From contig OU612071.1 in NCBI GenBank assembly GCA_914767715.1, forward strand, positions 14,566,948 through 14,630,947: DNA of 64,000 nucleotides, in the 5' to 3' direction. The stretch's first letter is position 1; each line of letters starts with the position of its first letter. The notes under the pieces were generated by a model. The model was not told the DNA's origin and did not search any database. It worked only from the letters and a program-made list of their open reading frames with translations. Position numbers and translations under genes: made by a program. Shown one piece after another: positions 50,601 to 60,528 of this stretch. The stretch is from Membranipora membranacea. Taxonomy: Eukaryota; Bryozoa; Gymnolaemata; Cheilostomatida; Membraniporidae.

Positions 50601-53600
50601 TAACTCTAATCTACAGCTGCTAGACCCAGCTCATCACCACTGACCTGAAGAACAGGTTTTCCTACATCTATAAGAGTCACAGGTAGACAGAAGATTGTCA
50701 CAAGTATCAGATTTTTCTAATCTACAGCTGCTAGACCAAGTTTACCACCACTGACCTGAAGAACAGGTGACTCTACATCTATAAGAGTCGCAGGTGGACA
50801 GAACATTATCACAAGTATCATGTTATTCTAATCTACAGCTGCTAGACCAAGTTTACCACCACTGACCTAATGAACAGGTGACTCTACATCTATAAGAGTC
50901 GCAGGTAGACAGAACATTGTCACAAGTATCAGCCTCTGCAGAGCACATCTGCACGCATTTACCGTTGACACAAAGCTGAGCATAACCACACTCTTCGCTT
51001 CTCCAACATTCAACAGTGCATAGCTGCAAATAAAAAAGAAGAAGAAACTATGACTTTTTATGCTTTGAACATTGATATATTCATGTATAAGGGGAACATA
51101 TCCGTCCCTGAACAATCATAATATGGCAACTTATGTATGATTGTTGGAGATCATTTCCATCTTTGATTGGTCCAAAAGTTCAGTAATGCTACAGCCGACC
51201 TCTTTTAAACATTTGTCAAGTAGCTTGCCTGAGCTTGTTAGCAAGCTTGTCCCAAAGCTCGTTACTTGGACGTCAGTCAATGCAAAATGATAAAGCTGCC
51301 AAAATTTTGGCTAGATCAACTACTGACACAAAGTTATATTATAATATAATCACAAATAGCCATGGTGTGTTTTTTACAACTTATCCATGAATTAATATCA
51401 ATGGCTTTGAAAGAAAAGAACAAATGAGTGAGCAGGGCGGAAGAAAATGTAGTTAGGTGAAGAAGTCTTGGCCTTTTTTGTGATATGATGTGATTGCTCG
51501 TATTAGTGTTACGGCTCCAAATAAACCTTAAAATCACACACGACACAATAAAATCAATTTATCGGTTCTGATTGGTCGCATAACAACGAAGTCTAGACGC
51601 AAAATGGCTTGCCCAACCATATCAACAAAGACCGTACTACTTAGCATGCATTGTGAACGTTTCTCAGGCCCTGATGCAGTTAGCAGGTCAGCATTTATGT
51701 TGCATTTTAGAAAGCATCAGTTTCTAGGCTATACAAGTTCAAAGACATTGGTCATTGGTCGACTTACCTGTTCATAGCACATTAGGCCCTCCGAACACAG
51801 ATTCTCAGTACCAGCATAGCAATAAGAGTGACATATATTACTCTTACATAGCGAGCTGTCTGCACATGTAACTCCATCCGGATGACATCCTGAAATATAT
51901 CATCAAAATATTGATATCATTTTGTTTCTGAACAAAATTGAAAGTTTTTGGTATATTGAGGCAATTACTTTGCAACCTTTTTTCTGTAACAAGAGCAGAA
52001 GGGTATAGGATCAAGCTTTATTTCAGTAGAACTAATTCGATAATGAAACTTGTGTGAAGAGTACCCCTCACAGTAAGATGATTGTCTGCTAAGCAGACAT
52101 GTTAAATACACTTATCATTGTTATGCATCTTATAATTTTCGGGACGAATGGGATCACTTTGCCTTACAGTACAGGGTCGTAGTTCTAGGGGAGGCAGAGA
52201 TGTACTGCCTTTGCTAGAAAGCTAAATTCAGTGGCCTAAAACACTATAATTGACTGAACAAATCATGTCAGAATCAGCTCCTCTGGGATTTCCATTTCCA
52301 TATTATAGATGTTTAAATTGCTCTAGGAGGAGGTGACCGGTGATGCCTCGAACTCGCCCCAGACATTTGCCTCCCCTACCATTTTTTTTCTTAACTACAG
52401 CCCTGCAGTAGATCCCTGCTTTGTTTAGGCCTATTCCAGACCTGTTTTAGAGGCAGGTTAGTAACATTGAAAATGATATTGCCTTGAAAATAGAATACAC
52501 TTGACCTGATACACCTAAAAAGTTTAAATTGCAAAGACAACAACATGTGTGTGACAAATGTCAATGCCTCGGGATGTGGCGTGCTATAAGGCTCATAAAT
52601 TGTAATCAACTAAGAAGAGATATACATCCGAGGGTGCTGGGGGCTGGAACAATCAACAGCGAATTGCACTCGCGCACTAACCGTTTGCCCCATCTCACCA
52701 TCCCCAAAAGAGCGAATTTTAATCAACCATTGCAAGAATTATTCAATTGATTTGATAACAACTTATATAAGAGGCCACTAACCAGAGCTCAGTCCAAAGA
52801 ATGCTACGCTGACTTCATTATCAGACAGTGCTGCTGTATGCCTCTCTTTATCAGTATAACACTTTCCTCCCACGATAGCTCCACCGGGGCAGGTACAGAT
52901 CCGGCTATATTTATCGCACACAGAGCCCTCAGCATAGGCGCTGCAGGTGTCATAACTGTAGTCACATCTAGGTGGCGGAGGCAGGCAGGTGCCCTCGCTG
53001 CTACGAATGCACTTACATAAACTGCTCTCAAAGTTGCAAACTTGGTAGATTCCTACAACAATAAACATTGAATGTTTTTTCATGCTTCGAGGTTTGGTAT
53101 GCGATAAGACCTATCGATTTCAATCAACTGTTCATAATAGATCATTTCTAGAGCTTTTCAATTGCTTTTTAATCAAGTCTTCACATCTGTGCCATATAAT
53201 CAGAGGATGATCGCCTACAAAAGAGCTTTTTTTTATGCTTCAAAGACCAGGGTGTGGCATGCGATAAGACCCTTTAATTTTCACCAACCGTTTTATTTAT
53301 CTTAATCAACCAGTGTAAGAGATTTTCAATCGCTTTTTAGTCGTGTATTCAGAACCGTACCATATAAGCATCACTCTGTTCACGTGATTCACAATTGCAT
53401 GTATATCTCTGATCGATAAAGAGTGAACCAATTCGCTTAGCATGAGTTCCATAACGAGAAATTCCGGATGACAAACAGAGTTAAATTTTGCTAATTAGGG
53501 GTGATTACATGTTAGGTACTGGTACTAAATTGACTATAACGATCAGAGATACACACAACAATATAGTTAAGTCTTGATGTCAGTGTGTATAACATAGAAA

Positions 53601-56600
53601 CATTGAATTCCATATCTGATATAGCATCATTAGCTTTCATTTGCCAATCAATGGGCTCGCAAAAATAGCCAGTCCCTAGTAGCATTCTGGAAAAGCCCAA
53701 ATCATCGACGTTGAAGGCATTCTATTACTGTCTGCAGTTTTGTAAAGAAGTTGTTTTCCAGGCTATATAATTCATGCTAGTAGGGACAGCCAATCAGATC
53801 AATTTCAGATGAGCCCCTGTGTTAAGTGCTCTAACTGCAAGATGTTATGATACTATTTCCATTCTAAGAAAAGAATTTAATTCTGTGCATAGAAATAAAG
53901 CTAAATAGAAACCTAGACCGATCTTGGCAGTGGTCCCACTTTTTGTCAATCGCCTGTATATAAGAAATCAGTGGTAGGGTTTCTTTCAAGAATGAAATTA
54001 GATGGACTAGCTGAAAAACTAACCCACTACCCCTAGTACTTACTATCTGGATGTAACATGAATTTTTTTCTGGCTATTGAAATTCATTAAGATAACAGGC
54101 TTTTCCTACCACTGATTGTGGTTAACCAGTAATAACAAAAACCGCAAATACTGGTTAGGCATCTATGTATCGATGTCTATGGTATAAGAGCTAAATAATT
54201 GCCTACCACAGGGATTGTTATCGTCACATTTGTGTTCTATCTTCTCCAGATTATGGCATGTATTGTCTCTACAGTAGGCACCGCAGCCACAATCAAATGA
54301 TGGTCTGTCCTCCCCACATCTCTCTTCTGTCACAGAGAGACATAGGCCTGTGTCGTTATCGCAGGAGTGCGTAGACGGACAAGGTTTATCTGAGTCACAT
54401 GGTAATCCGCAGAAGGAAAAGCGGACGCAACTGTACAAGTGCATGAATATAACTGTTGTTATTGTATACAAATAGTGAGTCACAAACACAGATAGACAGA
54501 TGGATGGTATACACATGGAAATTCATGAAGTTTGTAGAATAGCTCAAGATTAATTTCCGAAGTTATCTTTATCCCTACCATGAAAGCTATTTTCACAACA
54601 GCCAATACTTTCATCAGACTGGAATAATGTTACGTTGTGACCAGTCATGTGACCTGCAGGGAACCATCAAAACAAGCAAATTAACAAAATCAAGAGGAGC
54701 TTTTTTATCTGGCTATATCTCAGGATGTTATGCGCATCCATCCTCAAAACTGCAATATGTTATTTGAGACATTGATGGATAAAATGTGAAAGTAGGAAGG
54801 TCAATGACCAATTAGCCCGGAAGTTATGAGTGAAAACCATTCAGAGAAGCATGATGGTTCTACTGGTATGAGTTATTAGTAGAGATAAGCAGTCATCACT
54901 ACGTTTTTACTTAGGTTATTTCGCCAGTGGTATATGTGGACTTTTTTTTTTGTCGGTACTCTACTCTCTGGGCTGAAAGTTGTTTTGAGAATGTCTTGCA
55001 ATTTCTAGATGAAATTATGCAGAAATATGAAGCTGTCATAGTATGATTGATATCTGTTCAAAAGAGACAACTTGACACTGTTTTTGAACAGAAACCAGTG
55101 GGAACTGTGTTCTAAAGGTTCCCCTGTATATTTTTTGAGGGAACTCAGCTCCCACCAGTTCCCACTCACTCAGAACATTGTATTTCTAGCTATTAAGCTA
55201 TTTGGCTATTAGGCTTTCTTTCGCTATTCACTGTTGTGTATTAGCAAACTTGTTGAGTACTTTGTCTTTGTAATTGTTGAAGTTTCTCCACATAATTCAA
55301 ATCGTCATTTAAACTTCTTTTTGTGGACACAGAATGACTAAAGTACACTGTAAAAACTAAAGGTACAAACACGGTACAGAAAAAGGTACATTGAGGGTAC
55401 AAAAATTTGTGACAACATAGGTACCCTTTTTCGTACCCTTTTGAGGGTACCAAAATGTACCATTATATGTGAAAAGGTACACTTCAATGTGCTAATTGCG
55501 TACCTTCTTTAAGGTATGCTGCTGTACCATGTACATCAAAATGGTACAATATTTTGTACCTTTTAATGGTACGATTATGTACCATGCATTTTGAAAAGGT
55601 ACACTATAATGCGCCCTTTGTGTACCTTTTGAGTGGTACGCTTATGTACCATAATGTTACTTGATGGTACAGAATCGTGTACCATTTTTGGCACCTTCTT
55701 ATGGTTCAATCTTGTACCATGCTAAGAAAAGGGTACCTATGTTGTCACAATTTTTTGTACCTTTTTTAGTACCCTCTTTAGTACCCTTTTTGGTACCCTT
55801 CAGTTGATACAGTTCTGTACCATATTTAGAGAGAAGGTACATCATATTTACATATAGCAACATGCAGGAGATAACAGGGTAAAAACTGAAGAAAAACTTC
55901 TTAACTTATGAATTACACGAATTGACAGTGCCGAGATGTTTATTCATATAATAATAATTGAGACAGCTAAACAATAAGAAATGATCACAGGGTCAGAAAA
56001 AGAAAACTTCCATATTCCATCATAGATAAGGAGAAGTTAAGTGTAAAAGTTTTGTTCTGGGGCCTATTCATTGCATTGAATTATTAAGGGCATTGGCACA
56101 ATCTGATATTAGGACACAGGTTTTTTAAAATGAAAGTAATTAAATATTAAAATGTTGCAAAAAAGAGTCATAATGTAAAAACTTCTGTAAACCAAGTTAA
56201 TCCATATATTACTTATTAGATGATGCGAAAAATGGCAACTTTTCAATAATTATTACGACTGCTGCCAATTTGAGTTTGACTTACATTTTATGCCTGCACA
56301 AAACTCTAGCAGGATCAGGGAATTTTTTGGCTGGTAATGAACTGCCTGAATAAGATGAAGGCTGAAGAACGCAGGTAGAGTCTCTGCTGGCTTTGGCCTC
56401 TTTCTATTCTCTTTTGAGAGATAACAATGCCGTTATCCTTTATAATAATCACCAGTTTCTTAGTTACATCTTGCAGCTGCAAAAGATTAACACAGAAAAT
56501 TTTAACATTAAATTAAGTGCTGTTGATACAAAACGAGCCTTTACAAAATACAGATCTCAGTGACTGTGTCAGTGAAAGGTTCTCACATGTATCTTTTTTC

Positions 56601-59600
56601 TACCCAGGTGTAGTATAGCACACTTGCCGGACGGACGGTGGGCAAGAGTCTGGGGGGGGGGGGGTCAGACTCAGATAAGGGGTATTTTGGAAGCAACGCA
56701 AAGATAAATATTACTATAGATAATGAGAAAGATATATAGTCAACTAGTTCCAAGTTTTGTTGTCAGACAAATATGATATACAGATAACTTACATCTTCTT
56801 TTTCTTAGTAAATGTGACTCAGAATTTCGCCTAAACTTAATGGGAGCAGCATCAGGCCCAATGCACTGAGAGGCAATCATCATCATCTGAAAATAGAAAT
56901 GTAAATGTTAAACAAAGTTCCCTTTAGGATTATCAGCCCATGGATCGCTCTGAGCATGTATAATGTCTACCTTAGAAGCAACCAACGTTGGAAATTTCTG
57001 AAATGTTGGTCACAACATTTTAAGAGGATTCGCATTCGAACTCAAAGTCAAAGGCAGCCTGCGTTGGCATACATTGATGTTCTAGTTAAACAATGATCTT
57101 GCAAAATTGGGTCATTGAATGAAATGCTACATTGCTGCCTGGTAGCTTCCCTTTCATTTCAGTAACAATGAATTTTAAAACTGGAATTGACATAAACCGC
57201 CAAATCAAGTTTATATAAAAGGCTCTCGAGAGTGATTTGAAAACTCAAGCAGAATATACCACAATGACTATATGTTAACTTAATTGCGAAGTTTGATACT
57301 AGGATGGTGAAATTCTTTACAAAACTTACCTCTTTCTTGGCTTGATATCCGTTATAAATCCATAAATGTGTGTGTGTATGTCTACACTGTGTGTGCTCTT
57401 TTTGAATGCTGATAGCCAAGTAATAATCAGTAAGAGGTGAGGTTTGCTCTCATGCATTCAATGGTTAGCATGGTTGTTTGCGTAAACAAGACCTAACTAA
57501 TTGCTCAGACACAACATTATGAAAACCTGCAATTTAATTGTTTTGACAGCAGAGGATTATCCCATTGTGGTTTCATTCAACCAACATGTTGACTGATTCA
57601 TCGCTGCACAAAAGTAAATCTCACACTAACCTACAATATAATTACTTTGAAAGAGGATGTTTGTCATATTTCCGTCCTACCCAACCAACATGTTGACTGA
57701 TTCATTGCTGAACAACAAAATATTCACAGAAAAATCTCAAACTATCTGATGAAAACACAGTCTACCTAGTACCTACTGGTAATTTAATGCTAGATTTTTT
57801 AATAGAGCCATAAAGGTCCGGAAAGCCTATTCATAAGTAATATGACAAATCATGCTTGACTGTAGCTGTTGTCTACCAGTGTGACTATTACGTAAAGCGG
57901 TTATTACAGGTAATCCAAAATTCCTTATCAAGCCGTGCAAAAATATTTCCTTTAATTCTAAATGAACATTCGTTTGACATCAATGTATCGCGCACTAAAT
58001 ATGATCGGGCAGCAATAAAAATTTATTGCCTGCAAGTTTCAAGCTCCTGACCCTTTTTTGTCCCATTAATGTACTCATGAGAGGTGTACCACGGTTGTAC
58101 CTTTCCTGGACCGTCATGGCCATTTTTGTACCTTTTTCTAACTTGTACCCTTTATAACACATTTATGGACCATATTCGTACCCTTTCAGAGGGTTACTTG
58201 GTACAATTCCAGAAGAAGGTACATGATTGAACCATTTCTTCTAATATGTACCCCTATCAAGATGGCATGTACCTTCTAGGTACCTTCTACGCCACTATAA
58301 TGTACCCTGTATAAAATTGTACCTTTCTTGTACCCTTATAGTACCTTTAGTTTTTACAGTGTACTTGATTTTCTACTCAAAAGGTTCAATCTTCTTTGGA
58401 GGAGACAAGCAATATTATACCAAACACCTAACAGGGCCAAAATAGTAGGGGAGGCAAAAGTCTGAGGCGAGTCCAAAGCATCACCAGGTAGGGTTCGGTT
58501 AGTTCCTCCCTGAGCAATTTAAGGCATTTCATTAGCAAATGGAAATCCAAGATTCGGACATTGATTATTCAATTATAGTTATTTTAGGCCACTCTATTTA
58601 GCTTTCTAGGAAAGGCAGTAGCTCACTACCTCCCCTAGAACAATGGAATGTAAAGTTACTCACTCCAACCCAGTTCCATCGCATACTGAGGGGTCTACAG
58701 AACAGCTCGATGCCATGAGACACACACCATTGACACATTCCAAACCATCAGGGCACTCATCATCCCCGGCACACCTGTACAAACAGCTCCCTCCGAAACA
58801 TATTGAGTTACGTAATCCTGGACAAGGGCAGCCATCTTTATCCTGCGTTGTAGAAATAAGAGGGTTAGGGATTTGTGGTAGCAGCGATGATTGGAGTTTG
58901 TGCAACTTTAACATGATAGCAAACACAAATAATGTTTGACATTATTCTGATATTATTTTTGAATAAGGCTTTGATGTATTCGCATTCAAATGATTTAGCT
59001 AAATTGGTTGCAATCTATGTTTGGTTTAGCTTATCTAAAAATGACTTAATATTAGCTAGCACCAATTTTAGCTACAATGAATTGTTTTTTAAAGGAATTA
59101 AGTTTTAGCTTACATCTAATTTCAACACCTTGACCCTGTGCGGCAAGAAAATAATTTTAAGAAGATTTTATTTTCTTGCACACGACCAGCAAAATATAGC
59201 TGCGGACTTTAACTGTTTCAGGTTAAAATTGCAACAAATCCCTACTGTGAAAAAATGTTGGGGGTTATGCAAGATTTAGCCCAATATATCTTTTCTGAGA
59301 ATACATTTAAGATATAACAGAGGCAATGACTTCATGTGGTGGATCCTGCTTGCCCATGTGTCAGTGGTACTCCTGCTCTATACACCTAATGCCATTAGTT
59401 TACAAAAAGCTCCTTATTTTGTGCGATCAATTTTGACTCACTACACAAGGAAGAGTGCAGAGTTCATTTCTGCATATCTGGTTTGTTGCGCAGTCATCAG
59501 CGCTATCGCATGTTCTAACACATTGAGCAAAGACACATTTGAAGCCACTCTCCTCTCCACAGTCTTCTTCAGAAACGCACTTCAGCTCACAAACCCCAGC

Positions 59601-60528
59601 TACGCATTCTTTACCATCCACGCAGTTGTCATCTAAAAGATTAAAAAGAGTTAGGCTGCAACGTTGTTTCTATACGTTTCATAATGGTAGGAGGGTGGTA
59701 TATTTGTTGGAATTTGAGCTTCTTAATTAGAGCAACTGCATTTATTCAAGTTCACTTCCAATGCTGTTAATGGAAGTGAGCTATCCATACATAGTCTCAC
59801 CATGTTGACTCCTACACAAGTTTACTCAACAGATTTGATGCATCATTCTTATTTTTGTAAGCATATTCTGGTTAGCCCCGAAAGGAGCACAGACTAGCAA
59901 AATTTGTTGTAATGATAATTAAATTCAGAGTTGAATTCAAGTCACATCCTTTGATTCAATAACTCATTTGGGGAGTGCTCGATAATTTCATTTAACTTAG
60001 CAACAAACCCAACCATGGTACTCACCAGATTTACAGGACTCCTCAGTGGCTACAATAAATCAAAAAAAGATATCACTACATTTATTAGGGAGATACCAGC
60101 AAAAAAACACAGGTGTAGTTACACTCAGGTATAAATTGTTGGTCCATGGCATCGGTGAATGTCCTGCAATGCTCGAATCCCGGGCTAAGACATTTATGTT
60201 ATTTACTCTTGTAATTTAGTCCTTCCTAGTTGGTAAGGTACACTTAATGGCTGGCTGGCGGCAATCACTTAATTTAAATCTTAGAGTGACATTCAGGGAT
60301 AGCTTTATTATTATAGATATGCTACACCTTGAGTTAGCAATGGGAGTTAAACCTGATACATGTTATTGTTAAAACATCAATTTTCTTCGCGAGAAACCAC
60401 ATAACAATCCTTTTCGAATAATTTCAATGCTGATTCTGGTGATGCCCCCAGAATATGATCAAAAGCTACTTACCGGAGTATTTGATGCAGACAAGGAGAA
60501 TCAAAAGTGTCCAGTTGTCTTTATGCAT
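25217..60528 (-). CDS. Giant cysteine-rich type I membrane protein, 37 exons
   Basis: Thirty-seven GT-AG exons join without a frame break: 5,337 nt, 1,778 codons plus TAA. Exon coordinates are given in the block entries below. Residues 1-18 form a signal peptide (hydrophobic WTLLILLVCI). About residues 19-1486 are extracellular modules with regularly spaced cysteines, typically C-x(5)-DC-x(5-7)-C-x(3-4)-C-x(3)-C, one or two per exon. Residues about 1487-1511 form the membrane span and 1512-1778 a charged helical tail. The modules recall EB, Dickkopf-N-type and EGF-like folds but match none fully. Nineteen of the 29 ectodomain introns are phase 1, as in genes built by module shuffling. A cell-surface adhesion or sensing role is inference; no enzyme domain is visible. 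Dispersed repeats fill many introns. Confidence 0.88.
25468..25515 (-). pseudogene. Partial copy of receptor exon 37 start
   Basis: About 85 bp upstream (minus sense) of exon 37, the bases around its acceptor and first dozen codons recur: KAQKHKIDNLKH-like against KAQKDKIDKLKQ in the real exon. The copy has ttggtaaag where the true acceptor reads ttggtag. Probably a decayed local duplication. Confidence 0.55.
26095..26247. repeat. Short inverted-repeat element
   Basis: Ends gggaaacacaaaacagggtt and aaccctgtttgtgtttccct are reverse complements with one mismatch, about 150 bp apart. Non-coding, in the last receptor intron. Confidence 0.65.
26445..26456. repeat. poly-C run
   Basis: A homopolymer of C of about a dozen bases in a receptor intron. 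Similar short C or G runs are near 38,070, 50,478 and 56,654. Confidence 0.7.
26945..27299. repeat. Tandem direct repeat, 225-bp period
   Basis: A block of about 130 bp (26945-27074) recurs at 27170-27299 with few changes, starting atccctatcttgctgtttgc and ending cctagaggtgaggc. It sits in the intron between exons 35 and 36. Confidence 0.85.
29448..30010. other. receptor intron 30, nothing further seen
   Basis: AT-rich intron between the membrane exon and the first tail exon, without a recognisable repeat. Confidence 0.5.
30011..30206 (-). other. Receptor exon 30: transmembrane exon
   Basis: Begins in phase 0 after ttttcaaag with a last small cysteine cluster (ECSDDTYCSDSGVC). A linker follows, then the span GLLAIILAAALLGVLLLMLG continuing AFLIV, ending in the stop-transfer residues RK. 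Orientation with basic residues inside agrees with a signal peptide and a type I topology. Ends in phase 1 before gtgagt. Confidence 0.9.
30325..30410 (+). repeat. tRNA-like SINE head remnant
   Basis: A-box-like gagtggttagtgcgctgg followed by B-box-like aaggattcaaattc about 45 bases later. Too degenerate for a tRNA gene. Confidence 0.4.
30830..31075. mobile_element. Dispersed 240-bp repeat, copy 1
   Basis: Shares gcattgactaacgtccaagt, aagctacttgacaaatgttt and gttcagggtcagatatttt with the same-orientation copy near 45.0-45.2 kb and the reversed copy near 51.1-51.3 kb. Non-coding and intronic. Confidence 0.65.
32456..32564. repeat. 8-bp minisatellite ACAGTGTG
   Basis: About a dozen near-perfect tandem copies of an 8-base unit in the intron between receptor exons 27 and 28. 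Slippage makes length polymorphism likely. Confidence 0.9.
35568..35972. mobile_element. Long palindromic foldback element
   Basis: Arms of about 180 bp (35,575-35,755 and 35,793-35,965) pair closely: gggtgtcctctctgctcggg with cccgagcagagaggacaccc. The central loop is about 37 bases. Less perfect complementarity seems to extend into the AT-rich flanks. It lies in the intron between receptor exons 23 and 24. Confidence 0.85.
37048..38619. mobile_element. Foldback (FB-like) element with repetitive arms
   Basis: The outer ends tggcccatttctg and cagaaatgggcca are reverse complements, and arms of about 470 bp pair inward to near 37,532 and 38,157. Each arm consists of loosely tandem units of roughly 40-60 bp built on taggcagct/agctgccta words. 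The loop is about 620 bp without a coding frame. This arrangement is like Drosophila FB elements. The stray exon-22 copy at 17.5 kb lacks the element between the matching flanks, so it may have inserted after that duplication. Confidence 0.8.
39780..40260. repeat. extreme AT-rich tract
   Basis: Almost only A and T, with repeated attaatatt, aataataat and aatttaataaataacaata words (the last occurring twice). It lies in the intron between receptor exons 19 and 20. Confidence 0.7.
42175..42360. repeat. Dispersed repeat family, copy 1
   Basis: The word ttggctttgaact and ggatgggaaagagag are found reversed near 46,085-46,135 (copy 2, about 45,925-46,135). Similarity is partial; both are in receptor introns. 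Confidence 0.4.
44095..44345. mobile_element. Dispersed 250-bp repeat, copy 1
   Basis: Reverse-complement partner of 53,925-54,185: gatgcctaaccagtatttgc, aaccacaatcagtggta and cttaccactgatttcttata recur there inverted. Non-coding. Confidence 0.75.
44583..44612. repeat. TA microsatellite
   Basis: TA dinucleotide run in the intron beside receptor exon 15. Confidence 0.85.
45005..45245. mobile_element. Dispersed 240-bp repeat, copy 2
   Basis: Same family as 30,830-31,075, in the same orientation (attgattgacgcccc, gttcagagtcagatatgttc). It ends within ten bases of receptor exon 14. Confidence 0.6.
46590..46710. repeat. Fragment of the 200-bp inverted-repeat MITE
   Basis: Contains cccctaattgtagaaattga and ctatcaatcacagagatata, matching parts of the family at 25,005 and 49,068. 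Confidence 0.5.
48225..48310 (+). repeat. tRNA-like repeat
   Basis: A-box-like ggcggttagcgcgcttg and B-box-like gggctcaagtcccagcc. The arms do not fold into a clear cloverleaf, so it is treated as a SINE head. Confidence 0.4.
48786..48866 (-). repeat. tRNA-like SINE head
   Basis: Minus strand shows an excellent A box (tggctcagttgg, followed by ttagagcgccgg) and B box (gttcgaatccc). The T stem does not pair, so it is a tRNA-derived element or pseudogene and not a functional tRNA. It lies 22 bases below receptor exon 10. Confidence 0.6.
49068..49248. mobile_element. 200-bp inverted-repeat MITE, copy 2
   Basis: Best-preserved copy. Left end gatactacacttttatcatg with tctctgatc, right end gatcagagatatacatgtta with gtgtatca. 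Middle aaattagtaaaatttaattt and aactccttgtgatggta as in copy 1. Confidence 0.75.
50606..50945. repeat. Three 111-bp tandem copies of an exon-8/intron junction
   Basis: The word ctaatctacagctgctagac begins near 50606, 50717 and 50828, a period of 111 bp. Each unit includes intron bases, the donor gtcagtgg (minus) and the last 60 or so bases of receptor exon 8. Only the top copy continues into the full exon. In the lower copies an in-frame TAA sits just before the exon-like part and no in-frame acceptor is seen, so they look like dead exon ends. Confidence 0.85.
51070..51320. mobile_element. Dispersed 240-bp repeat, copy 3 (reversed)
   Basis: Reverse complement of the family at 30,830: contains ttacttggacgtcagtcaat, acatttgtcaagtagctt and ctgaacaatcata. 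Confidence 0.6.
52166..52407. mobile_element. hAT-like MITE, copy 2
   Basis: Full-length copy: terminal cagggtcgtagtt and aactacagccctg are inverted repeats, and both ends are flanked by cagta. Internal ttctaggggaggcagaga is shared with copies 1 and 3. Confidence 0.75.
53081..53372. repeat. Tandem pair of about 145 bp
   Basis: Two adjacent related blocks, each with atgcttc, tatgcgataagacc or catgcgataagaccc, ttcaatygctttttaatc-type words and ccatataa. A relative of the motif (gcgagtgataagacg) is near 61,070. Confidence 0.6.
53375..53585. mobile_element. 200-bp inverted-repeat MITE, copy 3
   Basis: Ends gcatgtatatctctgatcga and acgatcagagatacacacaa with ttttgctaattaggggtga in the middle, matching the family at 49,068 in the opposite orientation. 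Confidence 0.65.
53925..54185. mobile_element. Dispersed 250-bp repeat, copy 2 (reversed)
   Basis: Reverse complement of 44,095-44,345. It ends about 20 bases below receptor exon 5. Confidence 0.75.
55341..58366. mobile_element. 3-kb foldback element with GTACC-rich arms
   Basis: Outer ends aagtacactgtaaaaact and agtttttacagtgtactt are inverted repeats. The left arm (about 55,341-55,845) holds nearly 30 GGTAC or GTACC words in about 500 bp. The right arm (about 58,085-58,366) has the same words in inverse array. The 2.2-kb interior is unrelated to the arms. It lies in the intron between receptor exons 4 and 5. Transposase motifs were not recognised. Confidence 0.85.
56285..57360 (-). other. 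Spliced-looking interior of the 3-kb element
   Basis: On the minus strand three segments have good splice signals: one ending at a gtaagt donor just below 57330, one at 56793-56886 (ttttcag to gtaagt), and one at 56285-56476 (ttgcag to gtaagt). The first two can join in frame (YQAKKE then MMMIASQCIGPDAAPIKF). The frame then stops a few codons into the third. This may be a captured gene fragment or a non-coding transcript. Confidence 0.3.
58432..58643. mobile_element. hAT-like MITE, copy 3 (reversed)
   Basis: Reverse orientation of copies 1 and 2: begins cagggccaaaatagtagggg and ends acctcccctagaac. The right terminal bases are missing. It ends about 20 bases below receptor exon 4. Confidence 0.7.
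59700..59930 (+). mobile_element. SINE-like repeat, family B copy 2
   Basis: Contains aatggaagtgagctatccat and gactcctac, matching the body of the copy at 23,745. The tRNA-like head is poorly kept. Confidence 0.5.
60140..60195 (+). repeat. tRNA-like B-box remnant
   Basis: The word atgctcgaatcccgggct resembles a polymerase III B box. The A box is not clear. Confidence 0.25.

Larger units (their letters stand above)
49978..54430 (-). other. Receptor exons 5-9: cysteine-rich modules
   Basis: Exons 54207-54430, 52783-53052, 51768-51889, 50867-51023, 49978-50079. Exon 5 has CDSDKPCPSTHSC and a CGCGAYC turn. Exon 6 is more EGF/EB-like, with a proline run (CLPPPPRCDYSYDTC) and an unusual cysteine-free end. 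Exon 8 has WRSEECGYAQLCVNGKC. Exon 9 has CAQDDHCVPGKEIC. Phases after each exon are 1, 1, 0, 1, 1. Partial duplicates of exon 8 lie just below it. Confidence 0.85.
58664..60528 (-). other. Receptor exons 1-4: signal peptide and first modules
   Basis: Exons 60474-60528, 60026-60049, 59442-59632, 58664-58842. The start ATG is at 60528-60526. The reading is MHKDNW followed by LLILLVCIKYS, a good signal peptide with cleavage near the exon 1-2 join. Exon 2 is a 24-nt mini-exon (ATEESCKS). Exon 3 carries three DC-type half-modules (SEEDCGEESG, DSADDCATNQ). Exon 4 has GDDECPDGLECVNGVC. Intron phases after each exon are 1, 1, 0, 2. Confidence 0.85.
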
